A DNA stretch of 64,000 bases from Mya arenaria (Eukaryota; Mollusca; Bivalvia; Myida; Myidae), in contig NC_069125.1 in the NCBI RefSeq assembly GCF_026914265.1, positions 851,556-915,555 of the forward strand, written 5' to 3'. This document shows positions 37,501 to 50,016 of the stretch, in pieces (positions within the stretch are counted from its first letter, which is position 1; the number at the start of each line of letters is the position of its first letter). Below the pieces are notes generated by a model, which had not been told where the DNA came from, made no database searches, and saw nothing but the letters and a program-made list of their open reading frames with translations. A program made the translations under genes and the position numbers.

Positions 37501-40258
37501 ACACAAACATGCTGTTTGTGGGCGGGCTGATCGTTGCGGCCGCCATTGAACACTGGAACATCCACAGACGTATCGCCCTGAAAATCCTCCTCAAGGTTGG
37601 GTCAGAGGCGAAATGGTGAGTATAAGTCAGTTGAGCACAATTGCTTTGTACAAGAGCAATTTGACCTCTATGCTTGCTAATATGAACCTGTCTTACTTTA
37701 ATAGCACACTTCTATACCTTTATGGATATTAACATGGGTACCTTTCTTACTTCAAATAAATCAATGCTTAAGATAATCAAATTTTGTTTTGATTAAAACT
37801 TATAATATGATTATTAATACATACAGACTTTATACATTTGGCAGAGGAAACCTAATATTACTAATGATTAAACTCAATTCCTAACATTTTCAGTCAAGTT
37901 CATATTTATTCAAGTTTTTCGTATCGTGAAAAAAATCAACCTTAGGTTGTAAGATTTAGGTACATAATTATGTAACGCCAATACTTGAAATATAAATATT
38001 GAAATAATATCGCCAGGGGGGTCCAACGTAATTTATTTTTGCGGAGTCTTAAATGAGAGAAATGTTAGATGCGGAACAAAATTGCATCTTGTGTAGTTGG
38101 TCTGTTTGCGATGCTTTCCGTGTGTATGTGGTGTTTGTATGTTTGTGATTCTAGTTTAGAGTGGTTCGAGTCCATGTATTATGTCTCTAAACAGGGTTTA
38201 TATTTGAATGTGTGCGTACAGTTTCTGTGTTTTGTATGACCCATTTACTACTTTTTTCTTTCATCCCAGGTTGATGCTAGGCTTGATGGGGCCCACATGG
38301 TTTCTTTCTATGTGGATCAGTAACACAGCTACAACTGCAATGATGGTGCCAATAGCGAACGCTATCCTTATGCAACTGAAGAACACAGAGGACGAATACA
38401 AAAACAGTAAAGACCTTTATTTTTTACACTGTCAGCAAGAAATAATTTAATGAAATATCGTTTATGAAACTGTGTTTTTTTGTAAATTTTGATGAAATAG
38501 TTTTGTTGTAAAATAGTTTAAATACTCGCTGCTGGTGGTAGCTATAAGGTCAATCAATCATTTTTAAGATGAAACACACCACGATTCTAGATTAAAGTTC
38601 GGAAAACAATGTCTTTAATTAATATACAATGTTCATTTATTAATGATGGACTTATCGCATTTGTTCGTGTGTTCATGCAGGACACGCGAGAAAAATACAC
38701 ATGAATTTATAAGAAAATTAAAATAATTTAATATTATTGTAGAGAAAATATATTTTGACCATAATTTTAGCTGTATTGTTCTAGCATTCGATAACTCTGC
38801 TTTGGAGCTGGACGACGTCGCAGTGAAAGTACCTCCTGAGGATGTCATAACCAATGGCGAAACAAAGAACATAAACGGAGAAATAAAGAAAACAGACGCC
38901 ACCACACTAGACGATATCCCGTGGGTATTCTGTCATGATCAGATTAGAGAAGCTTTGTTGATTCTCAATTTCCCAAAACTTCCTAAGCTAAGAGTTAAGC
39001 ATCTCTTTTTCTATTAGCGGAAATAAAGCTTAAATTTGATTTTATATATTAAAAATGTGTACTTTTGGGATTATCCTTAAGTGACTTCATATTTAGTGTC
39101 TTTACACTATTACAGAAGAAAATATTACGCGTATTATAGAAAATCAAAACTAGCGAACTTAACCTAACCCAATTCTGAAGCACTAATGTTTCGAAAACCT
39201 GGGCCTAATTTTAGAAGTGTTGAATTACATCCTTGTTTTGCTTACTTATATATTTCCGTGGAAAAAAACAACAAACAAATGAAACATGAAAAACTAAAAA
39301 ATATAAACAAATCAAATAAAGATTTGTTTCACTTTCCAAAATTATCGATCACGATATCCTGATAAGAAAGTCAGGTTGATGATATCCTCTTGTAAGTATT
39401 CCACAAACACCTTGAGCGTGTAATATATCGTCAACTCAATCAAATACAGATGTCATTGAGTTTAAAGTGTTTGCTTTTTTCGCCATTTAAATCATTTAGA
39501 AGAAGATATTGATAAAGCATACATGTTTTATCCCTATTAAACATGTGCTTGCATGGTAATTACCTGACTGACTTATTTACTTAGGCCAAGAGAAAATAAT
39601 GTTAAGTTTCTCTTACACATTTACTTTTAATTCTGAGAGAGCGCGGATTTTTATTTGATATCAATCAGTCTATACATATTATAACCAACTATATATAACT
39701 GTGTAAAAAATCTGAATCCCTGCCTCATAAATAAATTTGAATTGACACTATCTTCAGAAAAAAATGAGTGTCATAATATTTATTTTCTAAAATTCGTTAA
39801 AGAAAATGTACAGACAAAAATTTTATGTTAAAAAGGTATTCATTATTTAATATTTCTTACCAGAGTCTGGGAGGAATATATGTATTACTTCGAACAAAGT
39901 GTGATTTTAAAACGGGCTAGACTGTTAAGCGACCGTTTTTCAAAATAAAATAAAAAAAAAGATCATGTCATTAAGTGACCTAAAATGTTTTAAAAAATGT
40001 ATGAATGTATCTTGGTTCAAGAATTATTTTTGAACATTAAAATAGAACCTTTTTTCATTCATGGACATTTTTGAACCGTTTTGCGATGCCTACTCTCGTT
40101 GCAGTTAAGCATATGTTAATTCAAATAGTTAGTTAACATTGGTAATAGAAGTTGACGATGGAAAAGGAAGGCAGATTGTCTTTATATATCTCAAAATATG
40201 CCAATAAACACTATTTTGATGCATTATTACTTAAGTAATATCTCTACAAACATGATGA

Positions 40259-40327
<69 letters not shown>

Positions 40328-43300
40328 TAATTATCATTTATTATTCTTTTATTATTTATTTTTTTATTATTATTTTGTGTTTCACTGAGTGCATTCACAC
40401 AAACAATCTTTCCTTGGAAAGAGATTATAAGTATCTTCCATGGCCGAGAGGGTAAGATAGGTTCATCCCGACCCGAGCGTAGGGGGTTTGCGGAAACGAG
40501 TTTTACCGAGTTTCCGCAAAACACCTTGCGCGGGGGTTGGGATGAACCTATCTTACACGAGCGGCTATGGTAGATGCTTTTTCTCCCACCTCAGTAAAAC
40601 AAAATTAAGTTAAAATATATTTTTTGCTGGAACTCTTTTGTGCGTAGTGAAAAGAAATGCGTATGGTTATGTGATAATTCGTGGTTGTCATGGATATGTG
40701 CGCAGTGATTCAGATTATGTTAACAGTTAAATCGGTTTTTAAATAATTCGGAGGAGTGTAAAGCATTATTTCTTGAAAGGTGCGTAAAAACGATTTTATG
40801 GTGACATTTGAAGCGAAAAATAATTAATTAGCATTCTAAATAGTGCCACAAGACAAGGTTTCTATGAGACGAAAAGGGAGGTAATTACAATGTGATGGCC
40901 ATTAAAAAGGAGTTCCATAGGGGTACTTGTTTTATCTTTACCCGTGGGCAAGATAAGAATTTCTAGCATGGTTAAATTTTTGGATCGACTTATCTGAGGT
41001 GGGAGAAATAAAATATCTGCAATTTATTCGTCCACATACAAACGTTTAAAAACAAATTCCCAGAGTTTTAAATACGAATACAAATGGAATCCCGAGCTGC
41101 TGGTTTTTTTACGGGCTTTCGGAGTTGATATCTGTACATGTGGTCGTGCAAGGTGCAAGTGTAGTAAACATTGAACATGGTTCCAGTTTGTTGAAATTCT
41201 AAATTCAAAAATAAACTTATCAATACAATTGTAGGTAATACATGCACATTTGAAATTTGAATGGTCGCAATCTACTTTCGTCAACATTGGTAGTCTTAAT
41301 GGAATGGTATGTAAGAAGGCAAATCTGTCAACATAGTAAGGGTAGTATAAATTTAATGGTGGTGAAATTCCAATTCACAAAACACATACATGTACACTTG
41401 ACAACAATTTATCCCAAATAATGGTTCACTTTTCAAAACATTTATCAAAACCTACGGCTGCAAAAAGCATTAATTTGATGTTGGTACGTTAACAGATAAA
41501 AGCAAAAGGTACGTACTTTAAATCTAGAGTCAAACCTGTATTAAGTGGTCACCTTTGGGAAAATGTCAAAGTGGCTGCTTAAGACAGGTGGCCACTTATT
41601 TCAGGTGCGAAATTTATCGCAGCTTTATGCATACGCTTTATTAAGTAAAAATTACGTCGGGCAGAATTTTTGAGTGGCCAAGTAACACAGGTGACCACTT
41701 AATACTGGTGGCTGTCAAACCAGGTTTTACTGTATATATATATATTGCATGTTCTGCTCCTTCTGGTACGCATTAAATAATATAAATTCATGTATTTTAG
41801 AGACAACGTATTGGAAAATAACACAAATGAGTCGTTTACTCGCCTCTGCAAGTGTCTAACATTGAGCATCGCGTACGCGGCCAACTGTGGTGGCATCGGC
41901 AGTCTCACAGGAACTGGACCAAACCTTGTCATGAAGGGACAGCTGGACATGTAAGAAGACATACACTAAATGCCTTATCTTTGTTTTAAATTGAATTGAT
42001 TGCAATTGGTGTTTGTTGTATGCATGCTCTTCTGTGTTTTTTTAACAAAACCTCAAACAAATTGCTGCTGAATCAGCCTCGATAAAATTCAGCTTTAAAA
42101 ATTACACAACATATTTATCACAATCTCCGATTCAATTTTGGCTATTATCATCTTTTTAGCAACCGGACTAAGATAATAGAAACATCAGCTTATTATAACG
42201 TTTATAAAACAATGATTACATGTAACGTCTGTTATCAACGTCTTCTTTCCAGAGTCTTGGAGGAGTATGGCATAACGCAGTCCACAATCACCTTCGCCTC
42301 GTGGATGGGGTTCGGAGTACCTCTGTCCTTTACCTTGGTCATCATTGTCTGGATCTGGCTGCAGATCATGTTTCTCAGATGCAAGTAAGTGATGGTTTCG
42401 AACATTTTGCCTTAAGCCTAAGTCACACATTCAGGATTTTTACTGCCGTCCTTGATAGGACCATTCCCGATTAAAATTTGTCAAAAGTCTGATCAAGATC
42501 CTGTGATTCGTGGCTGGAAATTCAAACTTTTATTAAAATTTGTAAAAAAAACATTTATTTAATCACGACAACAATCAGATATTGTTCAGGAGGCGCCCCG
42601 ATCCAGCCGTTTCCAGCAGAATTCGTCCCGATTATCCCGTTCTCAATCCGATTCTGATCCGATTTGTATCTTTGTCATGGTAAAAAACGACCGAATCTGT
42701 CCCGACAGCGTCCCGAATGCGATCCGACAGAGATCAGACAGTGACCAGACAATGAACCAACGCTGACGACAAGATCTGGACGCAATCTGGACTCAATCGG
42801 CAAGAAACAGCAATGCAAAATTTCTCAAGATCATGCCCGTTCCACAGGACACTGACCAGACAACACAGGACATTGTTACGATTTTGATCCGATACAGCAG
42901 AATCTGTCACAACATAGTCACGATTGTAATCCGACTAGACAAAATCGGCTGAGTTTCCCGAATGTTACGGGACGCACCTAATTGTCGGGAGTGCTTGGCC
43001 GACCTCTCCGGACCATTCCCGATCCGTAGGACTCTGTTACGAACATATACGACTGCGTTCAGACAATGATACGACATTCCAGATCATTGAGGATAGTAAT
43101 CCGACTTTTTCGCTTTTCGTGTCGTAGCGCTGTCTGATCTCAAACGGGAGCCATAATCGGCACTGTGTGAACGCCGCATTACCTAACATTTAAAATGTTC
43201 ACTTTTCTCTTAGTATTTCATTGTTAATGTTGTCATTTGTGGTTTGTGATGTGGCATAGATTTGAAATTTTGAAATTATCAATAAATGTTGTGACAATTG

Positions 43301-46300
43301 TGAGGTTAAGGCTATTCAATCTAGTTCAAGTCCCCAGTAGACTCGTGTTCAAGTGAACTGGTTCCTAGGCGGAATTCAAATCAATTATTGGCAAAGTTAA
43401 TTTAATGAATGTTTGGTCTGTTCGTGGTATTTTTATTTTTGTATGCAGTGTTAACATGTGTGTGTATCCAGTTCATTGTCGTCTGGGCCCTTACTTGAAC
43501 CTCTAAACAGAGTTTATTTTCTTTCGACTACTGAGCTTGTTCCTAGAGTTTTCTTTATATAATTTTGATTTATTTTGATAAGTGCCCGTATGAACACAAT
43601 GTTGACAAATGTTAGGCCAAGTGTGAGGTCTAGCGCTCATAAACTGGCTGAAACCCTGGCGCGTTCCAAGTTTTTACCTGCCATGCCCAGACGGTTACCC
43701 TAAATTTACTAAAAACAATATTTTATTAGTGTTATGAACTGTGATTGTTGCTTTGGTGTTGTATGTCCATTGTTTATTGTGCGTTTGACATTGACCCTTG
43801 TGCCACCTTTAAATAGGATTTTGGTTGAAATGAAGCTACTTGGTTTTCGCTGAAGTTTTGATTGTATTATAATATCATTACCTCTTGTATCAGAGAGGAC
43901 CTGCGACTCGAGGGTTGTATTAATCGCTATGGTTTTTTTTTTATAATCGAAGCATTGATTGTTTTTCGCAAAACAGTTGTGTTTGTCATCAAAGTTTTGT
44001 TAATCTGAAGTTAATGCAAAATAATCATTTTTATTTAGTTAAAGTAAGACAGTACATATTTGAAACTTTCAACCTAAATAAAGGCTGAATCAAACATCAT
44101 TTTTATCATAGCAATTGTTGCGGATCCAGCAATCCGGAAAGAGAAGCTAGGGTGAAGGCTGCAATCCAAAGGGAATACGTAAAATTGGGTCCAATTACGT
44201 GAGTAGCACATTAAAAGTGGATATGTATAAAACTGTAACTAAACGCGAGTTATATACGAGATAATGATTAGGACTTTTGTGGCAATACAATCATTCTTCG
44301 CAATCAAGTATATTTTGAGCGTTATATGGATAAAATGATGGATATGTTTTCCAAAAACGAACAAACCAAAATTAAAATATCTTTCCTGACGTTGTAGAGC
44401 TCCTTTTCTCAAGGCAGAACTGATTGGGATTTTAACTGCATTTTCAGATTTGGCCAGGGTGCAGTGCTGGGGCATTTTATAATTCTAGCGATCCTATGGG
44501 TGACACGCGATATGGGAGGAGAATACGGCTGGGGAAAACTCTTCAAAGAGGGGTGAGATAATGTGAAATCTTCGCGAGGAACTGATCTCGGAGTGTTTTG
44601 TATTGCCAAAGATAAATCTTAACAAATGTTCATTTTTAAGGACGCAATTAATGTGTTCATGATTTGACTTTCCACCGCATTGAATCAAACTAACCTAGAT
44701 TATTGGTTGTCTTTGCAGGTACGTGAAGGACGGTGTACCAGCGGTGTTTATAGCCACTCTTCTCTTTATATTTCCCTCTAAAGTTCCAGAGGCATTTTGT
44801 AGAAGAATTGATGGTAATGAGTTACTTCCACATATACACTGAAATGAGTTTGTAGAAAATTAACGGTGATGAATAATACTCCTAGTGATTCACTCGTACA
44901 TTCACACCATAATGTGGTTTGGTGGTGTTATACATGCACTTCATAAATAAATGTTTATCAGAATCAAGCTATTGAACTTAAGACGTAAAATCCTTGTATT
45001 TCTAAAGATGCCATTGTTTATTAAGATAATCTGTCCAATAAGCACCCTATCCCTAGTTAACGCACTCGCTCTCGACAAAAACGTCCCGGGGTCGATTCCT
45101 GGCCTTGGCACATGTGAGTCTGGTTTGTGGTTACCATGCCGGACAAGTGGGTTTCCTCCGGCTGTTCGGGTTTTCCCCACAATACAAAACTACACTTTCG
45201 CGTAACATCATGCCAACAAGTTTAATTCAGCTATAAGTCGCACCACAAAGTGTAAATACAGTTAATATACAAACATCCTATCTTAAACTACTACAGGGAC
45301 CCGCGAGCCGTTGAAACCCTTGTTATCGTGGCGTGCTGCGGTGGAGAAGGTACCATGGGGCGTGGTCTTTTTGCTTGGCGGAGGCTTTGCTATGGCCAAA
45401 GCGTCGAAGGTAACATGCAAACGGTTAAAAGGCAATGACAATATTATTTTAAAAATGCATGACGTAACTGTCAACAAACGCAGTATTAAATGTCCTTTAT
45501 TGATTGCACATCGATATAAATTATTTATTTATTCTAGTGCTATGCATTAACGCTATTGCTACATATGAGAGTTATAGGCATGTTCAATGCATTTATTTCT
45601 TCATATATTTGTTATCAATTATTTGTTCAGGCCACGGAATGCAAAAAAATATGATTATTTTCAAACGTTTTCGGGTATAAATTCACCACTAAACACATAC
45701 AGCCGTTTAATATTTACATTGTCCTCCCAAAGTCAATAAAACAAATAAGAGACATAACAACACGTCCTACATGCATTCTTATGTGTACCAGAAATTGACC
45801 TTATGATGTGATCACCTATATCTAAGGTGGTGGGATATATTAGTATCAGTGGTTTGGTATTTGTGCTCAGCCATGGAATCGAGATTAATTTATAAGAAAC
45901 TCAATCTACTTTCCCAATTTATAAAAATAATTCTCATTCATGCCATGTATAATTAACAGGAATCCGGCTTGTCCGCCTGGGTTGGAGAGAAGCTGTCTGT
46001 TCTCGATTTCCTGGAGCCCTGGGTGCTTAACCTCGTGCTCTGTTACATAATCGCCGCCATGACGGAAGTGACGTCAAATACCGCAACGTGCACTCTTATG
46101 ATGCCTATCCTTGCTAACCTGGTATGTACATTTAAACAATGGATGCATACTGGATGTTTCACAAACAATTATATAACCGAATTATAACTTGCATCTATTT
46201 CACGTGGACGAAATCACGGGTAAAAGAAAACCTTCCTAAATATAGCACTAGAGGACCTAACAATATAAATACCTAACATGTGTTTCCGGTACGGATAGAA

Positions 46301-47221
46301 AAATCCGGTATGCAAGAAGAACGTTTCTGACTGTTTATAATCAATAAATTGGCCTATCATCAAATGTGTTATCAACACAAATATCCTTTAATATAATATG
46401 ATAAACCGTTCACATTTACCCGTACTCCAGGCAGTACACCTGAGGCAGAGTCCAATATACCTTATGTACCCAACCGCCATAGCTACCTCATTCGCCTTCA
46501 TGCTGCCTGTGGCCACGCCTCCTAATGCCGTCATCTTCTCGTATGGCTATGTCAAGGTCACGGACATGGTATGTTGGATTGCTATGACTGTAATGTCGTT
46601 TTCTTTGGCTTGGCCCCACTCAGATTTGGTCATTTTAACTTAATTTGCGATGAGTGTTTTACGTCACTTGATAAATAAATTACAAATGCTGAATTATCGT
46701 CCGATCATGGAAACTTTTTCAGTGGAAAAATCATTAACGTGATTAAGTGTTAACTCTGAAGTTTTAAAGCTTTACTAAGATGACAAGCTTTAAGATATTT
46801 GTTGTACTTTCTTTATTGTTCTATTTCGTTTAATTGTAAAATGTCATCCTCAGATTTTAAACCACCTAGTTTTTATATATTCCTATTTTTTGTTATCTTT
46901 CACTTTTAAAAATGTAAAAAGTGTCTTGTTTATATTTTATATTTTACTTGTTTTGTTGCAGGAATGTTTGTGTCTATACGTATCTGAACGTTGACCGAAG
47001 TTTGAAACATAGTGTGACTGCTCAATGTTCACCCACCAGTAATAAAGCTTTCAAAATACCTTGAAAATTTTCACTCTTAATTTCAGGTCAAAGCAGGCTT
47101 CGTCTTGAACGTTATCTGTGTGTTGGTGCTCATCGGATTCACGGAAACGCTTGGAAACAGTCTGTTTGACTTTCACACACTTCCGCCGGAAATAGCTTCA
47201 CATTACAATGACACGGCATAA
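31546..47221 (+). CDS. SLC13-family sodium/dicarboxylate (citrate) cotransporter, 14 exons
   Basis: Exons: 31546-31656, 36816-36965, 37500-37615, 38270-38406, 38785-38920, 41801-41950, 42253-42384, 44112-44198, 44448-44552, 44719-44813, 45297-45409, 45960-46121, 46431-46568, 47087-47221. The total is 1767 nt, or 588 residues plus stop; every junction keeps phase. Family marks: both sodium-site SNT motifs ([11 protein letters not shown] at 143-145, TEVTSNTAT at 483-485), GTGPN at 254-258, the REYVKLGP loop after residue 330, and the near-C-terminal signature [18 protein letters not shown] (about 517-534). NDT at 585-587 matches the extracellular C-terminal glycosylation site of animal relatives. 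The protein should be a plasma-membrane carrier coupling Na+ to di- or tricarboxylates. It looks closer to the SLC13A2/A3/A5 group than to the sulfate carriers; the exact substrate is inference. Least certain is the exon 5 donor (CC|GTGGGT), chosen because it restores phase and family loop length. Confidence 0.93.
32351..32625. mobile_element. GCTGCACTC-type MITE, copy 1
   Basis: It starts TTTAAAGCTGCACTCCCACA and ends TCTGTGAGGGTGCAGCTTTAA, forming an inverted pair of about 28 bp. Related copies are at 33028-33372 and 47970-48335. Confidence 0.8.
32885..33060. repeat. Tandem array of MITE ends
   Basis: About six units of roughly 29 bp (TTTAAAGCTGCACTCTCACA then TATTGACCG) lie head to tail. 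Each equals the terminal inverted repeat of the element that follows, so only the end of the element has been amplified. Confidence 0.9.
33028..33372. mobile_element. GCTGCACTC-type MITE, copy 2
   Basis: The left end is the last unit of the tandem array. The right end is TCAATCTCTGAGAGCGCAGC followed by TTAA. The interior shares GAGCCAATTTTTGCGTTAAT with the copy at 47970. Confidence 0.75.
33968..34245. mobile_element. MITE-like element with GCGGAT ends
   Basis: GGCGCGGATCCATAAATTGA on the left faces TTAAATCCGCTGGTGCC on the right, with G-rich and C-rich runs just inside (GAGGGGGCG and GGGCGCCCCCC). It lies in SLC13 intron 1 and has no coding capacity. Confidence 0.55.
34250..35190. other. 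SLC13 intron 1 remainder, nothing identified
   Basis: AT-rich, with no exon-like frames, inverted ends or tandem repeats that I can support. Confidence 0.5.
35260..36290 (-). mobile_element. 5'-truncated LINE (non-LTR retrotransposon) fragment
   Basis: The minus strand carries the C-terminal end of a reverse-transcriptase ORF (36204-35773, extending in frame to about 36280 with [17 protein letters not shown]). Typical late-ORF2 landmarks are [25 protein letters not shown] and a terminal LKTYLLD, then a stop. About 500 bp of 3' untranslated sequence follows to about 35260. The reverse-transcriptase core is absent. TAACTGGTTA occurs just outside both ends (35249 and 36303), a possible target-site duplication. 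It lies antisense in SLC13 intron 1. Confidence 0.85.
38921..40262. other. SLC13 intron 5, left part, nothing identified
   Basis: Reading past the chosen donor stays open for 27 more codons to a stop at 39015 (ending HLFFY), but that extension does not resemble the family. No other exon was found before 41801. Confidence 0.5.
40263..40325. repeat. ATT microsatellite
   Basis: About 20 uninterrupted ATT units. The Tyr-rich 85-codon frame across it is a product of the repeat. Confidence 0.95.
40433..41012. mobile_element. Foldback element in SLC13 intron 5
   Basis: Inner arms GTAAGATAGGTTCATCCC (40452) and GGGATGAACCTATCTTAC (40539) flank a second palindrome, GTTTGCGGAAAC / GTTTCCGCAAAC. CATGGCCGAG-type sequence extends the arms to about 40433 and 40575. 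A separate outer pair, TTCTCCCACCTCAG (40582) and CTGAGGTGGGAGAA (about 40993), encloses the right part. No protein is encoded. Confidence 0.75.
41523..41733. mobile_element. MITE-like element with GTATTAAGTGGTCACCT ends
   Basis: GTATTAAGTGGTCACCT at 41537 is mirrored by AGGTGACCACTTAATAC near 41689, and CAAACCTG by CAGGTTT-like sequence at the edges. It ends just before exon 6 of SLC13. Confidence 0.75.
42410..43180. repeat. GC-richer degenerate repeat in SLC13 intron 7
   Basis: The stretch is dense in CCGATT, GATCCGA and TCCCGA motifs, unlike the AT-rich intron around it. The edges are weakly inverted (AAGTCACACATTCAGGATTT against AATCGGCACTGTGTGAACG). It may be an old transposon. No frame of note. 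Confidence 0.4.
45036..45225 (+). mobile_element. tRNA-derived SINE
   Basis: A tRNA-like head has an A-box-like TAGTTAACGCACTCGCTC and a B-box-like GGTCGATTCCTGGCC. It is followed by a conserved-looking body (ACCATGCCGGACAAGTGGG, TTTCCTCCGG, GGTTTTCCCCACAATACAA) of the kind found in metazoan SINE central domains. It lies in SLC13 intron 10. It is not a functional tRNA: the acceptor stem does not pair. Confidence 0.7.
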
Positions 47222-47685
47222 CATTAAACTTCGTAATGTAACTGATTGAGTGTGATCCTGTGGGTATATTAGTTTTGATGAACGGTAATTCATGGTTCCA
47301 GTTCATCGACTATATGCATGTTCCTTTTTTGAACACATATATATATATATATATATACATAAACATACATTTTAAACGGCATTAAGTTTGTTCGAGTGTG
47401 ACCAATGGCACAAAATTTTGTATATATGTTGTTCACTTTGACGTATAACACAACTCAGTTGACTATTGTGTGAACTACATTGACATAATAATTACTTCTC
47501 AGTATGATTGTGCAATTAAAATATGTTCAACACACATTTTTATTATGTTCTTTATTTTCTAGATTTGAAAAATGGCATTTGTTTGGTTTTGAAAGTGATA
47601 TATAATGTACGCTTTGTTTTCAAAACTCATTTTATCGTTATCCATGGATTGTATGATTTATGAAATTAAATTACCACCTTTTGCA

Positions 47686-47691
47686 AATAAA
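47686..47691 (+). terminator. Possible polyadenylation signal of SLC13
   Basis: AATAAA about 465 bases past the stop codon at 47219-47221. ATTAAA variants lie nearer (around 47515), so the true 3' end may be earlier. Confidence 0.4.
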
Positions 47692-47969
47692 CTTAAGAAA
47701 ACGAGTTTGTCCATCAGTTAAATACGAGCTATGCCTAATAACTCTACCAAATCTAAACCGATTTCTAAACCTTTTTCACAAATTGACCCAATTTAAGTAC
47801 CCCTATAACGAAGTGTGCGATGTTGGATTTTCCATTCTCGTGTCTATTTTATAACTATATAATTTATCAAGTAGTTAAATAGAGCTTGATTGAAATGCCA
47901 TGCTTTGAACAGTAAGTTTCAACACTCACAAGCTTTTCGTTTGTCACCGCGCCGTTCTTGCGACGTAAT

Positions 47970-48335
47970 TTAAAGCTGCACTCGCACAGATTTACCGTTT
48001 TGACATTTTTTTTTATTATTTTTTTGTCTTGGAATGAGCCAAGTTTTGCGTTAATGTTTGCAAGCTAATGATATAAGATTGCTGACAAAAAATCAGATCC
48101 TAGATTTTCATATTAGCGTTCGAAATCCATGTTTTATGGGTTAAACCGTTACGAATGGTTTAAGAAAATGCAATAAACTTCATTTTTTGAACTTAAATAT
48201 AATAATATGTGATTTATTTTTTGTCAGCAGTCTTATATTACAGGTTACCATGGATTTTTCGCAAAAATTGGCTCGTTCTCAGACAAAAAATAAAAAAGGG
48301 GTCAAAACCTTCAATCTGTGATAGTGCAGCTTTAA
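47970..48335. mobile_element. GCTGCACTC-type MITE, copy 3
   Basis: It begins TTAAAGCTGCACTCGCACAG and ends CTGTGATAGTGCAGCTTTAA. The inner halves are also inverted (CTGACAAAAAATCAGAT region against ATTTTTTGTCAGCAG), so the whole element folds on itself. The two in-window relatives lie in SLC13 intron 1. Confidence 0.85.
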
Positions 48336-48842
48336 GGCTACGGTCGGTTGAAGTAGAAATCAATTCAAGTCGAATGTTGTATGTCGGATTTGAAATGTAT
48401 ATCAACCGACACACGACATCGTCTTAGTGAATATAACTTTCAAACGTCCATAATCATCATTTGTTTTCTGTATCTATACTCATTACTTTTCTTAATATTT
48501 TCCAAAAACGACAAGATAAACAGAATATACGTGCGGTATCCAGGCTACGTTGGGTCCTTAAGGAAGACATGAGGGCAACTTAAAAGTTGGCACACAATTT
48601 AACCTTAATTATTAACTAGTGCTCAACCTCTAGACCGTTTTCTTGTTCTTAAGGGTACAACTTTGAGGATTCATTTGTGAAAATGGTAGTTTTTTTATGA
48701 CAAAATACATGTTTCGCTTTTTACAAATGGGAACCGAATCACATATGTTCTATGAATGGAATCCCTCGTTCCCTCGGCATACGGAATACAGCCAAAATGG
48801 GATTGTTACACCCGGTGAAACACATGATCACCAAAGGCAGTG
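48336..48842. other. Intergenic stretch, no gene seen
   Basis: Open frames of 60-70 codons are present but show no start context, splice sites or family similarity. Confidence 0.5.
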
Positions 48843-49115
48843 TTAGGCCTAAAAAAATAACTAGTTTAGTTAGGGTAACATCCTTTTCATTATTGGAGAA
48901 TGGTGTTAAAGTTATCTTCTGTATACTGCATTTAAGGTTTTAAACTACAGATTGAAAAGCAATTATTTTTTTATTTTTTTTTATTTATTTATTTATTTAT
49001 TTATTTTATTTTTGTTTCATTTTTTTTTTCAAATCGACTATAAAAATAGTAGGGTCGGCGCCTTTTCCGTAGGTAGGGTCGGGTTACCCGAACCAAATGT
49101 ATTTTTATAGGCCTT
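48843..49115. mobile_element. Repeat element with TAGGCCTA-type ends
   Basis: TTAGGCCTAAAAAAAT on the left faces ATTTTTATAGGCCTTA on the right. The interior has GTAGGGTCGGCGCC and TAGGGTCGGGTTACCCGAACC-like sequence and an ATTT microsatellite (48984-49010). Confidence 0.55.
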
Positions 49116-49124
49116 ATATACAAC

Positions 49125-49580
49125 GTGATAAAATATATCATAAATGCTACGTTGGAAGGCGCTATTTTGCTTCAAATGAAGACTTCAAACAAAGATAGCT
49201 TCACCATTTATACACGTATTTAAATTAAAAACATCGCAGTTTACGCCGCTAACATAGCCCCGCCTTGGTCATTTACTTATTAATAAGTTTAATTTTAGTT
49301 TCTTAGAACACTTCGACAAACCTTTTAAAAAACTGCCACCTGGTGGTGCACGGCCAAACATTATTTTGGAAACAGGTTTGAGAAAACTAATCGCCTAATC
49401 AAACTCAGGTATTAAAACGAAGGCGGGGCGCTTTGAGTGGCATGGACTGGTCTTTGTTTCATTTAAAATGGTGTAGAAAAAGTAGATATTCTTTGTTTTA
49501 GGTCATCATTCGAAGCAAAATGATGCCTTCCGACGTAACAATTATGACGTAATTTATCACGTGGGGAACACTCACTGACA
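49125..49580. mobile_element. MITE-like element, second copy of the 6-kb family
   Basis: It shares termini and interior with 5982-6452 (GTTTACGCCGCT-type, ACACTTCGACAAACCTTTT, ATTTAAAATGGTG). The left end is partly lost. The right end is intact (GACGTAATTTATCACGTGG, then AACACTCACTGAC). Confidence 0.8.
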
Positions 49581-49757
49581 CGGAAGTAAAGAAAGACAAG
49601 ACCCTTTAATTACTATTCAAGCCTATCTTTAACTCATTGAAAGCTTGTTAGGTAAACCTAAATAAATTTATAAAAATGTCCTAAACAAATTTGGTTGGAT
49701 TTTTTTTTGAGGGCAGCTTTGACAAGAAATGGTTAAAGATAGTTGCAAAAGATAATG

Positions 49758-50012
49758 GGCCGATTGTTCAAAACTTAGTTAAAGTTAACAACGTGATATA
49801 CGACATCGTTGTTAAAGTTTAAACTTTTTCATGGTGTGTGAATATATTCAAATAAAACAAGTTAATCTAAATCAGTCATCTCAAACATTGTTAAGAACAC
49901 TGCATATCACAGGTGTATCCATCAAACTTCCAGGGCAGTAACGATTTGAAGGTTAACAACGATGTCGTTAATCGTGTTGTTAACTTTAACAAAGTTCTGA
50001 ACAATCGAGCCA
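49758..50012. mobile_element. MITE with about 60-bp inverted ends and AATG target duplication
   Basis: GGCCGATTGTTCAAAACTTA with GTTAACAACG on the left is mirrored by GTTGTTAACTTTAACAAAGT and GAACAATCGAGCC on the right. AATG flanks both ends (49754-49757 and 50013-50016). Confidence 0.85.
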
Positions 50013-50016
50013 ATGT

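Noticed and set aside
45036-45110. tRNA gene
   Set aside because: A- and B-box-like motifs are present, but no cloverleaf with a paired acceptor stem forms, and a SINE body follows directly.
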